64,000 bases of DNA from Massilia endophytica (GCF_021165955.1 NZ_CP088952.1:5323551-5387550); one strand, 5' to 3'; shown: positions 27,573-36,474, numbered from the stretch's first letter. Numbers and translations are program-made. The notes: generated by a model from the sequence alone, not told the origin.

Positions 27573-28373
27573 ATGGGCCGCACTTTCGCTAGCTGGCTGC
27601 TGGCCGCCGCCGCATTCGCCACTTGCACGGCAGGCCGCGCCCACGAATTCTGGATGCAGCCGCAGCGCTTTCAGATGGACCCTGGCGTGGCGGTGCCGCT
27701 GTCGCTGCTGGTGGGTCACGGCGCCGAGCGCCAGCGCTCGCTGCTGCCTGCGCGCCGCATCCTGCGCTTCTCCGCCGTGCCGGATGGCGGTGAGGCTATC
27801 GACCTGCGGCCGGCGCTCGGCTCGCGCGTCCTGGCTTTGCCGCAACCGGGCAGCTACGTGCTGGCGCTGGAAACGGACACGCGGGCGCAAAGCCACCTTT
27901 CCGCCGCGCGCTTCAACGCCCACCTGCGCGCCGAAGGACTGGCGCCAGCGCTGGCGGAGCGCGAACGGCGCAAGGCCATGACGGCCGAAGGCGCGGAGCG
28001 CTACGGCCGCTGCGCCAAGGTCCTGGTGCAGGCGGGGCAGGGCGGCGGAGCGGCGGCCTTCACGCAGCCCGTGGGGCTGGCGCTGGAGATCGTCCCGGAA
28101 GTGAATCCATACGTCAGCCCGCAGGCAGTGCTGCCGGTGCGGGTGCTATACCGCGGCAAGCCTCTGGCCGGGGCTACGATCCGGCTCACGAATCTTGACG
28201 ATGATGCAAAAGCCGCCGAAGTGCGCCTGAGCGACGCCAGCGGCCGCGCCGCCTTCACCCCGCCCGGCCGGGGCCGCTGGATGCTGCATGTGGCCTGGAC
28301 CCGGGTCCTTCCGCCGGGCGCCGAAACCGATTTTGAAACCCTTTTCTCCAGCCTCAGCTTCGGCTTCGAATAG
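27573..28373 (+). CDS. Exported DUF4198-family protein
   Basis: The 266-residue protein has a signal peptide (GRTFASWLLAAAAFATCTAG) and the DUF4198 hallmark AHEFWMQPQRFQMDPG at the mature N-terminus. The C-terminal part is immunoglobulin-like (LPVRVLYRGKPLAGATIRL, then DASGRAAFTPPGRGRWMLHV). Family members are periplasmic and some are linked to nickel or cobalt uptake. The mature protein would start with the conserved His in AHEFW. It is translationally coupled to the DUF4331 gene. A large inverted repeat starts 3 bases after its stop. Confidence 0.8.
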   Translation: MGRTFASWLLAAAAFATCTAGRAHEFWMQPQRFQMDPGVAVPLSLLVGHGAERQRSLLPARRILRFSAVPDGGEAIDLRPALGSRVLALPQPGSYVLALETDTRAQSHLSAARFNAHLRAEGLAPALAERERRKAMTAEGAERYGRCAKVLVQAGQGGGAAAFTQPVGLALEIVPEVNPYVSPQAVLPVRVLYRGKPLAGATIRLTNLDDDAKAAEVRLSDASGRAAFTPPGRGRWMLHVAWTRVLPPGAETDFETLFSSLSFGFE

Positions 28374-28376
28374 AAA

Positions 28377-28439
28377 TTTCCTAAAGGGGACAGACCCCTT
28401 TAGGAAAATTTCTTAAAGGGGTCTGTCCCCTTTAGGAAA
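28377..28439. repeat. Perfect 26-base inverted repeat with GGGGACAGAC core
   Basis: The left arm 28377-28402 and right arm 28414-28439 are exact reverse complements around an 11-base centre. Each arm contains TTTCCTAAAGGGGACAGACC. The element lies right after the DUF4198 stop and shares the TTTCCTA and GGGGACAGAC blocks with the palindrome at 30499-30586. It resembles REP/REPIN-type intergenic palindromes; it could also form a terminator hairpin. Confidence 0.8.
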
Positions 28440-28545
28440 CCCTGCGGTCGGGGAGGCGCGCCGGGCTGTTGCATTTGTGCGATCTTGCTGGCCTCGGATG
28501 AGGCCGCCTGCTATATTGCCCGGATGCATTGATAAAGGGATTCAG

Positions 28546-30495
28546 ATGGAAAGCCGTCTTCACCGCCTCGAGGCCGTCCAGAGCATGCTGCTCGAAATCG
28601 GACAGCAGTCTTCGAGCTGCACCGATATTCGCCAGTTTCTCCAGGCCGTCCACGCCGCGCTGGGCAGGATCATGTATGCGGCGAACTTCTACGTGGCCCT
28701 GAGCGATGCGGAAGGCGCGGCCAACACGGTGCGCTTCGTCTACTTCGTGGACGAGGAAGACGATCCGCCCGACCCCCTGGAGCTGGTGGGCCTGGCCTCG
28801 GCCGACCAGTCGCCCACCGCCTGGGTCATCCTGAACAAGCAGCAGCTGGTGATGACGGCGGCCGAGCATATCGCCCGCAACCAGAGCAACGGCGACGCGT
28901 TCGGCGTGGGCACCGTGGCCGAACACTGGATGGGCTGCCCCCTGCTGGACCAGAATCACCAGGTGCTGGGCGCCATCGTCATCCAGAGCTACGACAAGCA
29001 GCACACTTTCAACGAAGAAGACCAGGCTCTGTTCGCGCTCATCGCCAACCATGTGTCGAGCGCCCTGCAAGGGCTGCAAAGCATGGACCGCCTGGAGCGC
29101 GCGGTGCGCGAACGCACCCTGCGCCTGGAGCACGAGGTGGCCGAGCGCCGCCGCGCCGAAGGCCTGCAGCGCGCCCTGTACGAAATCGCCAGCCTGTCCG
29201 CCTCCGCTTCCGATACGAGCGCGCTGCCGGAGCGCCTGCACCAGATTATCAGCGGCCTGATCGTCGCGCCCAACTTCCTGATCGCCCTCTACCACCCGGA
29301 CACGCAGGAAATCAGCATCCCCTATTTCGTGGACGAGAAGGACCACGAGGCGCCCGTGAAGCGCTTCCAGTACGGCATCGGCATGAGCTCCTATGTGCTC
29401 AAGCACAAGCAGCCGCAGCTGCTGGACACGGCCAGCTACCGCGCCCTCGTGGCGTCGGGCCAGATCGCCGAGCCCCTGGGCAACGAGAACATCGCCAGCT
29501 GGATGGGCGCGCCCATGCTGCTGGGCGACCAGGCCTACGGCGTCATCATCGTGCAGAGCTATGACGACAGCGTCTGGTACACCCAGGCCGACCTCGACAT
29601 TCTCGCCTTCATGGCCAGCCACGTCGCCGTGGCGCTGGCCCGCCTGTACGCCGACCGCGCCATCCGCAAGGCGAAGGCCTCGCTGGAAGAACAGAACGCG
29701 GCCCTGAACACGGCGCTGACCCAACTGCAGGAAGCCCAGTCCGAGCTGGTGCGGCAGGAGAAGCTGGCCTCCCTGGGACGGCTGGTGGCGGGTGTGGCGC
29801 ACGAGATCAACACCCCGCTGGGCATCTGCGTCACGGCCACCTCGCACCTGGTGCAGGAACTGAAGCTCACGCGCGAAGACCTGGCCGAGGGGCGGCTGGA
29901 CGAGGATGGCCTGAACGGTTTCTTCGACGTCATCGACCAGTCATTGCGCATCATGACCACCAACACCCAGCGCGCGGCGGCGCTGGTGCGCAGCTTCAAG
30001 CAGGTGGCGGTGGACCAGTCCTCGGACAATATCCGCAGCTTCAACCTGTCCAAGTACATCGACGAGATCCTGCTCTCCCTGCAGCCGAAGCTGAAGGGCA
30101 AGCCGGTCAAGGTGGAAGTGGACTGCCCGGTGGACATCAACCTCGAAAGCTTCCCGGGGGCGGTGTCGCAGATCGTGACGAACATGGTGATGAATTCGCT
30201 GGTGCACGGCTTCGAGGAAGGCAAGCCGGGCAAGATCAGCATCACGGGACGGCTGGACGGCGACCACGTCGTCTTCAACTACAGCGACGACGGCGTGGGC
30301 ATGGACAAGGAAACGCTGGGCCAGCTTTTCGACCCCTTCTTCACCACCAAGCGCGGCAGCGGCGGCAGCGGCCTGGGCGCGCACATCCTCTTCAACCTGG
30401 TGACGGGCGCCCTGGGCGGCACGGTGAAGGTCGAAAGCTCGCCGGGCAACGGCCTGCACTACCAGCTGCGCTTCCCGCGCGACCAGCGCAAATAA
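28546..30495 (+). CDS. Soluble GAF-GAF sensor histidine kinase
   Basis: The 649-residue protein has two GAF domains (about 20-180 and 215-370), a coiled-coil linker, a phosphoacceptor helix with His419 in LVAGVAHEINTPLG, and an ATPase domain with DDGVGMD, FDPFFTTKRG and SGLGAHI. There is no membrane segment, so it senses cytoplasmic small molecules or interacts with membrane partners. ATG 28546 has AAAGGGA at 28534-28540; the upstream extension of the frame is ignored. It converges on a receiver-HD-GYP gene on the opposite strand, a plausible partner. The gene is bracketed by the two large palindromes. Confidence 0.88.
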   Translation: MESRLHRLEAVQSMLLEIGQQSSSCTDIRQFLQAVHAALGRIMYAANFYVALSDAEGAANTVRFVYFVDEEDDPPDPLELVGLASADQSPTAWVILNKQQLVMTAAEHIARNQSNGDAFGVGTVAEHWMGCPLLDQNHQVLGAIVIQSYDKQHTFNEEDQALFALIANHVSSALQGLQSMDRLERAVRERTLRLEHEVAERRRAEGLQRALYEIASLSASASDTSALPERLHQIISGLIVAPNFLIALYHPDTQEISIPYFVDEKDHEAPVKRFQYGIGMSSYVLKHKQPQLLDTASYRALVASGQIAEPLGNENIASWMGAPMLLGDQAYGVIIVQSYDDSVWYTQADLDILAFMASHVAVALARLYADRAIRKAKASLEEQNAALNTALTQLQEAQSELVRQEKLASLGRLVAGVAHEINTPLGICVTATSHLVQELKLTREDLAEGRLDEDGLNGFFDVIDQSLRIMTTNTQRAAALVRSFKQVAVDQSSDNIRSFNLSKYIDEILLSLQPKLKGKPVKVEVDCPVDINLESFPGAVSQIVTNMVMNSLVHGFEEGKPGKISITGRLDGDHVVFNYSDDGVGMDKETLGQLFDPFFTTKRGSGGSGLGAHILFNLVTGALGGTVKVESSPGNGLHYQLRFPRDQRK

Positions 30496-30498
30496 TTG

Positions 30499-30586
30499 CT
30501 TAAAGGTGACTCGGCGTCCCCGTCTGTCCCCAAATAGGAAATATTTCCTATTTGGGGACAGACGGGGACGCCGAGTCACCTTTAAG
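30499..30586. repeat. Perfect 88-base palindrome with no spacer
   Basis: The two 44-base halves meet at 30542/30543 and are exactly complementary, from CTTAAAGGTGACTCGGCG to its mirror at 30586. Each half carries the GGGGACAGAC block and TTTCCTA seen in the 28377 element. It fills the gap between two convergent stops (30495 and 30593). It could act as a bidirectional terminator, but its exactness and relation to the first element point to a REP-like mobile palindrome. Confidence 0.85.
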
Positions 30587-30592
30587 AAAGGT

Positions 30593-32092
30593 TTAGTCGG
30601 GGTAACGCTCGGTGATGGCGAGGGCCTTGTCGATGTTCTGGACCAGCAGCTCGACGTATTTCGGGTCCAGGTGGTGGCCCGCCACTTCGCGCAGGTGCTC
30701 CGTGACCTTTTCCACCGGCCAGGCGTCCTTGTAGCAGCGCTTGTGCATCAGGGCGTCGAACACGTCCGCCACGGCCACGATCCGCGCGTACAGGTGGATG
30801 TCTTCGCCGCGCAGGCCTTGCGGGTAGCCCGTGCCGTCGTATTTTTCGTGGTGCTGGTGGGCGATCACGGCCGCGGCCTTCAGGATCGGGCGCTGCGAGC
30901 CGTCCAGGATGGACAGGCCCACCGCCGGGTGCTGCTTCATGATCTCCCATTCGGCCGGGTCGAGCTTGCCCGGCTTGAGCAGCACGGAGTCCGGCGTGGC
31001 GATCTTGCCGATGTCGTGCATCGGCGCGGCGTGCTTGAGCACCGCCGTTTCGTCTTCCGGCAGCCCCGCCGCCTGCGCCAGCAGGTGGCAGATTTCGGAC
31101 ATGCGCCGCACGTGGTTGCCCGCTTCGTTGGAACGCGATTCCACCACGTCGCCCAGACGCATGATGAGCTCGGCCTGGGTGTCGGTGATTTCCTGGTTCA
31201 GCAGGATATTGTCGAAGGCGATCGCCACGCCGCTGCAGAAGATTTCCAGCAGCTTGGCGTCGATGTCCGAGATCTCTTCCACGCCCTTGAGCACGAGCAC
31301 GGAGGCCTTGCCGCTGCTGTTCGGGAAGTAGCCGACATAGGTGTCGCCTTCCAGCTTGGAGATGCGGTTGCGCTGGGACGGGTCGAGCTTGCCCAGCACG
31401 TCCGGCGTCAGCAGGGGTTCTTCGCCAATCTGGGCCAGCACTTCATAGTCCTGCTCGCCGGTCACGGCCGTGGCGCCGCGCAGGCGCACCAGGATGCTGT
31501 TTTCCAGGCGCAGCAGGGCCACCACCTGCTGCAGCAGGCCGTGGGCGAAGTCTTTCAAGTTGCGCTGCTGGAAGATATGGGCCGAGGCCGCAATCACCCG
31601 TTCCAGCCCTTCGCGCAGGTTCATCTGCTGGCGGTGGGCTTCCTCGACCTTCATGATGTCGCGGTAGGCCCGCAGTGCAGCAAATGTTGTCGTAAACAAT
31701 TTGGTGCGGTCGAGCTCGGTCTTTTCCTTGTAGTCGTTGATGTCGTAGTCGACAATCACGCGCTCTTCCGGCGCCTGGCCCGGCTGGCCGGTGCGCAGCA
31801 CGATGCGGGTGAACTGGTTGTCCAGGTCCTGGCGCATCCAGCGCGCCACCTCCAGGCCGCTGTCCTCCTTCTCCATCACCACGTCCAGGAAGACCAGGGC
31901 GATATCGCTTTCCTTCGCCAGCACCTGCTTGGCCTCCTCGCCGCTGTAGGCGTGCAGGAAGCTCAGGGAACGGCCGTCCAGGCGGAAGCGGCTCAGCGTC
32001 AGCTTGGTGACGTCATGGATATCGGGTTCGTCATCGACCAGCAGGATTTTCCATGGCGGTAGCTTGGGCGACGCTGAAGACAAAAAGGACAT
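30593..32092 (-). CDS. Response regulator with DUF3369 and HD-GYP c-di-GMP phosphodiesterase domains
   Basis: The 499-residue protein has an N-terminal receiver (about 14-140) with D20-D21 and phosphoacceptor D70 in VFLDVVM, then a DUF3369 GAF-like region (about 150-320, with GLERVIAASAHIF), then an HD-GYP domain (about 310-495) with H359-D360 in HDIGKI, HQHHEKYDGTGYP at about 412-424 and the LARIVAVADVFDAL-like segment. HD-GYP enzymes hydrolyse c-di-GMP. A phosphorelay from the convergent GAF-GAF kinase is plausible but unproven. The gene lies 110 bases behind the glycosylase gene and has room for its own promoter. Confidence 0.9.
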   Translation of the reverse strand: MSFLSSASPKLPPWKILLVDDEPDIHDVTKLTLSRFRLDGRSLSFLHAYSGEEAKQVLAKESDIALVFLDVVMEKEDSGLEVARWMRQDLDNQFTRIVLRTGQPGQAPEERVIVDYDINDYKEKTELDRTKLFTTTFAALRAYRDIMKVEEAHRQQMNLREGLERVIAASAHIFQQRNLKDFAHGLLQQVVALLRLENSILVRLRGATAVTGEQDYEVLAQIGEEPLLTPDVLGKLDPSQRNRISKLEGDTYVGYFPNSSGKASVLVLKGVEEISDIDAKLLEIFCSGVAIAFDNILLNQEITDTQAELIMRLGDVVESRSNEAGNHVRRMSEICHLLAQAAGLPEDETAVLKHAAPMHDIGKIATPDSVLLKPGKLDPAEWEIMKQHPAVGLSILDGSQRPILKAAAVIAHQHHEKYDGTGYPQGLRGEDIHLYARIVAVADVFDALMHKRCYKDAWPVEKVTEHLREVAGHHLDPKYVELLVQNIDKALAITERYPD

Positions 32093-32202
32093 AGGGGTGG
32101 ATTCCGCAAAAAGACACCGGTTCGCGCGTGGATAACGCGCACTGATCGATTGTATTCTTAGCTTACCCCATTAACAACAGGCAATAAAGAGTGCGCAACT
32201 CT

Positions 32203-32958
32203 TTACAACACTCCTGAAGCTTCGTAACGTTTTTGGCAACGCTCGCACCAGAAGCTCCGGCGCCGGGTCTGGCCCAGGTGACCTTTGGAAAAGGGGATGT
32301 TGCAGCGTGGGCAAATCCGCTTGGTGTGGGCCAGCCAGTGCTGCTTCAGCACATAGGCCTTTTTCCATTCCAGGAACTCGAAGCTGTACTGCCGGGCCTG
32401 CTTGACCAGTTCGCGCAGCTTGGCGGCGGGCAGGCTGCCCACGGTCGAGAGCGGGTGCACGCGGATGCGGAACAGCACCTCGTTCTTGATGATATTGCCG
32501 ACGCCGGAAAAGATGGTCTGGTCGAGCAGGGCGTCGCAGGCCAGCATGTCCGGTTTGGCGCGCAGCTGTTTCAGGGCCAGGGCCGGTTTCCATTCGTCCG
32601 ACATCACGTCCACGCGCCAGTCGTAGTGCTCGCTCAGATCGCCCTCGATTTCCTTCACGGCGCAGGTGTAGAAGTTGAGCTCGCCACCTTCCTCGAAGCC
32701 CAGGGCCAGGCGGGGCGGGCTGTTCTCCTTGCGCTCGTTGATGCGGTAGCTGCCGAACATCAGGAAGTGGATGCGCAGGGTTACCAGCGGCAGCTCGATC
32801 AGGAAATGCTTGCCCCAGGTGCGCAGCGCAATGATGGGCTGGCCGACCAGGTGCTCGAAGCGCACGGCCTTGCTGTTGCCGTGGGCGCTGGCGATGGTGC
32901 GTCCTTCGAATTCCCTGGCCAGTTCGCGCAGGATGACAAGCGATGGTCCTTCCGGCAT
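32203..32958 (-). CDS. nei: Fpg/Nei-family DNA glycosylase (endonuclease VIII-like)
   Basis: The 251-residue protein starts MPEGPSLV, giving the N-terminal Pro2 nucleophile and Glu3 after Met removal, and has a WGKHFLIEL segment with the conserved Lys. The helix-two-turn-helix carries DQTIFSGVGNIIKNEVL. The C-terminal zinc finger is CPRCNIPFSKGHLGQTRRRS followed by FWCERC. These enzymes excise oxidised bases and cut the strand by beta-delta elimination. The start is fixed by the catalytic N-terminus; the open frame upstream is ignored. It is divergent from phoX. Assignment to Nei rather than Fpg rests on overall pattern and is less certain. Confidence 0.88.
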   Translation of the reverse strand: MPEGPSLVILRELAREFEGRTIASAHGNSKAVRFEHLVGQPIIALRTWGKHFLIELPLVTLRIHFLMFGSYRINERKENSPPRLALGFEEGGELNFYTCAVKEIEGDLSEHYDWRVDVMSDEWKPALALKQLRAKPDMLACDALLDQTIFSGVGNIIKNEVLFRIRVHPLSTVGSLPAAKLRELVKQARQYSFEFLEWKKAYVLKQHWLAHTKRICPRCNIPFSKGHLGQTRRRSFWCERCQKRYEASGVL

Positions 32959-33115
32959 GGCGCGGCTCCGCTGATGATGAGGCCTCCAGTGTGCAATGCG
33001 CCGTCCCGCCCCGCTGTGCGGGCACACACAGAACGGTCTTGCCAAGGTCACAAGCTTGTCATGATTGATCCCTAGAATGGCCCGCAGTTTCCTCCCCCAC
33101 CTAAGCGAACGGACC

Positions 33116-35350
33116 ATGAGCAAAATCGACCACGACGACATCGGCTACAACGACACGCCCAACGAACACTTCAGCACCGTACTGGACCAGCGCATCAGCC
33201 GCCGCAACCTGCTGCGCGGCGGCGCCGCCTCGGCGGCCAGCGTGCTGCTCGGTTCCCTGGGCCTGAGCGCCTGCGGCGGCAGCGACGACCCCGTGGCGCC
33301 GCCCGTCACCTCGCCCCAGCCGCCTGCGCCGCCGGCCGAAAAACTGCTGGGCTTTACGGCCGTATCCAAGAGCCTGGCGGACAGCGTGTCCGTTCCCGCC
33401 GGCTACACGGCCACGGTGCTCTACGCCCTGGGCGATCCGCTTACCGCCTCCACCACCGCCTTCAAGAACGACGGCACGGATGCCGACTTCGAGAACCGCG
33501 CAGGCGACCACCACGACGGCATGGAGTTCTTCGGCCTGGGCGCGGACGGCAAGGCCTCGGCCAGCGCCACCGAGCGCGGCCTGCTGGCGGTCAACCACGA
33601 GGCCACCACCAACCAGCAGCTTTCCTCCTTCTTCATCCACGCCAACGGCGGCACCAACACCCTGCCGCGCCCGGCCGCCGAAATCGACCGCGAAACGGCC
33701 CTGCACGGCATCTCCGTGGTGGAAGTGCGCAAGGCTTCGGGCAAGTGGGGGTACGTGAGGGATTCCGCCTTCAACCGCCGCGTCACCTGCCTGACCGAGT
33801 GCGAAATCTCTGGCCCGGCGCGCGGCAACGCCCTGCTGGTCACCAGGTATTCGAAGCACGGCACGAAGACGCGCGGCACCCTGAACAACTGCGGCACTGG
33901 CCGCACCCCCTGGGGCAGCTTCGTGACGGGCGAGGAGAACTGGTCCGGCTACTTCGTGCGCGGCGCAGCCGACGACGCGGCGCGCGGGAACGACAAGAGC
34001 GTGGCCTCGCTCAAGCGCTACGGCCGCAACCAGGGGGCGGCATCGCGCCACGGCTGGGAAAGCGGCGGCAGCGAGGACAAGTACGCGCGCTGGAACAACA
34101 GCAAGCTGGGCGCCTCCACGGACGGCAGCGACGACTACCGCAACGAGATGAACGGCATGGGCTACATCGTGGAAGCCGATCCCTACACCAGGACCCGCGC
34201 ACTGAAGAAGCGTACCGCCCTGGGCCGCTTCGCCCACGAGAGCGCCGCCTTCGGCAAGCCGGTCGCGGGCCAGCCCCTGGCCGTCTACATGGGCGACTAC
34301 TCGCGCAACGAGTACATCTACAAGTTCGTGTCCACCGCCGTCTGGAGCGCGGCCGACGCGGCCCCGGCCGACCTGCTGGCCACGGGCGACAAGTATCTCG
34401 ATTCAGGCAAGCTCTACGTGGCCAAGTTTGCCGCCGACGGCAGCGGCAGCTGGATCGAGCTGAGCATGTCGAACGCCGCCATCGCCGGCTACGCGGGCTA
34501 CAAGTTCGCCGACCAGGCGGACATTCTCGTCAACGCCCGCCTGGCGGCCGATGCCGTGGGCGCCACCAAAATGGACCGTCCCGAGTGGTGCACGGTGAAC
34601 CCGGCGAACGGCGAGGTTTACTTCTCGCTGACCAATAACAGCAACCGCAGCGTGAACCCGAGCGGCTCCTCCGCCCTCGCGCCGGACGCGGCGAACCCCC
34701 GCGCCTATACCGACATGAAGGGTTCGAGCGCCCAGAGCGGTAACCCGAACGGCCATATCCTGCGCCTGAAGGAAGGCAGCGGCGGCAGCGCGGGCGGCAC
34801 GTTCACCTGGGACGTCTACCTGTTCGCCGCCGAGTCCGGCGCCCCGGCGGGCACCGTGAACCTGTCCAGCCTGACCGCCGACCAGGACTTCTCCAGCCCG
34901 GACGGCCTGGCCTTCAGCCCCGCCACCGGCATCCTCTGGATCCAGACGGACGACGGCGCCTACACCGACGTCACCAACTGCATGATGCTGGCAGGCCTGC
35001 CGGGACAGGTGGGCGATGGCAAGAAAACCACCCTGGGCTACACGACGGCGGCGGGCGCCGCCCTGAATGTGGACACCTATGTGGGCAAGGCGCCCACGGC
35101 GGACACCCTGAAGCGCTTCCTGGTCGGCCCCGTGGACTGCGAGCTGACCGGCATTACGGAAACGCCGGACGGCAAGGCCCTGTTCGTGAACATCCAGCAC
35201 CCGGGCGAGGGCACCAGCCAGGCCAATATTGCCGACCCCAGCAAGTACAGCAGCCAGTGGCCCAGCAACGCAGGCTACGGCGCTGGCAAGCGGCCCCGTT
35301 CGGCCACCATCGTGATCACCAGGAACGACGGCGGACGCATCGGCAGCTAA
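33116..35350 (+). CDS. phoX: PhoX-family alkaline phosphatase, Tat-exported probable lipoprotein
   Basis: The 744-residue protein carries a Tat motif SRRNLL at residues 28-33 and a lipobox-like LSAC at 50-53, so it is probably exported folded and lipid-anchored. The body is the PhoX beta-propeller (DUF839): GDHHDGMEFFGLG, GLLAVNHEATTN, CLTECEISGPARG, FVTGEENWSGYF and FSSPDGLAFSPATGILWIQT. PhoX enzymes need calcium and iron and release phosphate from esters under phosphate limitation. A TTGTCAT half-site at 33056-33062 could be part of a Pho box but the second half is poor. ATG 33116 gives the usual long Tat n-region. Confidence 0.85.
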   Translation: MSKIDHDDIGYNDTPNEHFSTVLDQRISRRNLLRGGAASAASVLLGSLGLSACGGSDDPVAPPVTSPQPPAPPAEKLLGFTAVSKSLADSVSVPAGYTATVLYALGDPLTASTTAFKNDGTDADFENRAGDHHDGMEFFGLGADGKASASATERGLLAVNHEATTNQQLSSFFIHANGGTNTLPRPAAEIDRETALHGISVVEVRKASGKWGYVRDSAFNRRVTCLTECEISGPARGNALLVTRYSKHGTKTRGTLNNCGTGRTPWGSFVTGEENWSGYFVRGAADDAARGNDKSVASLKRYGRNQGAASRHGWESGGSEDKYARWNNSKLGASTDGSDDYRNEMNGMGYIVEADPYTRTRALKKRTALGRFAHESAAFGKPVAGQPLAVYMGDYSRNEYIYKFVSTAVWSAADAAPADLLATGDKYLDSGKLYVAKFAADGSGSWIELSMSNAAIAGYAGYKFADQADILVNARLAADAVGATKMDRPEWCTVNPANGEVYFSLTNNSNRSVNPSGSSALAPDAANPRAYTDMKGSSAQSGNPNGHILRLKEGSGGSAGGTFTWDVYLFAAESGAPAGTVNLSSLTADQDFSSPDGLAFSPATGILWIQTDDGAYTDVTNCMMLAGLPGQVGDGKKTTLGYTTAAGAALNVDTYVGKAPTADTLKRFLVGPVDCELTGITETPDGKALFVNIQHPGEGTSQANIADPSKYSSQWPSNAGYGAGKRPRSATIVITRNDGGRIGS

Positions 35351-35366
35351 GCGCCGCGCGCGACGG

Positions 35367-35399
35367 AAAACGGGCCGGAAGTATCCGGCCCGTTTTATT
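35367..35399 (+). terminator. Rho-independent terminator after phoX
   Basis: A 13-base perfect stem (35367-35379 with 35384-35396, GGGCCGGA core) with a 4-base loop, followed by TTTTATT. It starts 17 bases after the phoX stop. The A-run before the stem means it could also work on the opposite strand. Confidence 0.85.
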
Positions 35400-35478
35400 G
35401 GTAAGCAAAGTTTTCCGCCGCTCCTTTCCCCGGCAATCGGCGTAATATGGTAGGCCTGAACATGGAAAGGAAATGATC

Positions 35479-35979
35479 ATGCTACGTCCAAAACGCAATC
35501 TTCTGGCTGCCGTGCTCCTGGTGGCCGCCGCCGGTGCTGCGTCCGCCGGCGTGACAGTCACGTATGAACACCCCGATAACTACCGCGATATGCCCTTCTC
35601 GCCCGTGGACCGGGAGGAGGTTCTGCGCCAGCTGACCGAGCATTTCAACAAGCTGGCCCAGGAACTGCCTGCCGGGCAGGACCTGCGCATCACCGTCGAG
35701 GATCTGGACCTGGCGGGCCGCATCGAGCCCGCGCGCTGGAACTTCAACAACGATATCCGCCTGATGCGCGGCGGCGCCGACTGGCCGACGATGAAGCTGC
35801 GCTACACCCTGGAGCAGAACGGCCAGGTGCTGCGCAGCGGCGAAACGACCATCAGCAACATGATGTACCTGGACCGCCTGAACCGCTATTCTTCCGGCGA
35901 CCCGCTGCGCTATGAGAAGCAGATGGTGGACGACTGGTACAAGAACACCATCAGCTCCCCCAAGCTGAGCAGCAAATAA
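35479..35979 (+). CDS. Exported DUF3016-family protein
   Basis: The 166-residue product has a signal peptide (LRPKRNLLAAVLLVAAAGAA) and a DUF3016 domain: GVTVTYEHPDNYRDMPF, EVLRQLTEHFNKLAQELP, LRITVEDLDLAGRIEPARW and DIRLMRGGADWPTMKLRY. The family is periplasmic and of unknown function. ATG 35479 is preferred over ATG 35473 because GGAAAGGAAA at 35464-35473 is correctly spaced only for the former. It stands alone behind the phoX terminator. Confidence 0.75.
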   Translation: MLRPKRNLLAAVLLVAAAGAASAGVTVTYEHPDNYRDMPFSPVDREEVLRQLTEHFNKLAQELPAGQDLRITVEDLDLAGRIEPARWNFNNDIRLMRGGADWPTMKLRYTLEQNGQVLRSGETTISNMMYLDRLNRYSSGDPLRYEKQMVDDWYKNTISSPKLSSK

Positions 35980-35994
35980 GCCCTGCCGCCGCGC

Positions 35995-36438
35995 CTAGTG
36001 GGCCTCGTTCACCCGGGGAAACTTGGCGCGGAATTCTTCCGGCATCGGCACCACCTGGCTGCGCTGGTAGTTGTAGAAGACGAAGCCGTATTTCGCCATC
36101 GCCACCAGGGTGCGGTCCTTGGGCCGGGTGACGCGGAAGATGATGTCGCCGCCGTACTTGTTGAAGTCCATGACCCCCACCTCGAACACCAGCACGTCGC
36201 GCGCGTGCGCCTCGGCGCGGTACATGGTGGCCAGGTCGGTCACGATGATGCCCGTGCCCTCGGCATCCACCTCCTGGATCCCGCTCTCGTAGAGGAAGCG
36301 CGCCCGCGCCTCCGAGAGCATGGACACCATCGAGTCGTTGCCCAGATGGTTGGCGGCATTGATGTCGGTGACGCGCACCGTGAGCTGGGTGGAGAAGCAG
36401 AACAGCTCGTCGGGAAATTCAAGTTTCAGTCTGGCCAT
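35995..36438 (-). CDS. Acyl-CoA thioesterase-like hotdog-fold protein
   Basis: The 147-residue protein has the 4HBT hotdog pattern: VRVTDINAANHLGNDSMVSM at the catalytic helix with Asp and His, EARARFLYESGIQE, and YRAEAHARDVLVFEVGVMDF. These enzymes hydrolyse acyl-CoA thioesters; the substrate cannot be inferred. It converges with the DUF3016 gene and lies 36 bases behind the sugar dehydrogenase gene on the same strand. Confidence 0.8.
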   Translation of the reverse strand: MARLKLEFPDELFCFSTQLTVRVTDINAANHLGNDSMVSMLSEARARFLYESGIQEVDAEGTGIIVTDLATMYRAEAHARDVLVFEVGVMDFNKYGGDIIFRVTRPKDRTLVAMAKYGFVFYNYQRSQVVPMPEEFRAKFPRVNEAH

Positions 36439-36474
36439 GGCGGGACGGCGTTACGAAAACTCCCATTGTAGCGC

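Noticed and set aside
28377..30586. The two palindromes as a CRISPR array or insertion sequence ends
   Set aside because: Only two units, of different length, no regular spacers, and the gene between them is a histidine kinase rather than a transposase.
30506..32062. Plus-strand open frame opposite the HD-GYP gene
   Set aside because: Its first codons are generated by the palindrome and the rest is antisense to a clear receiver-HD-GYP protein.
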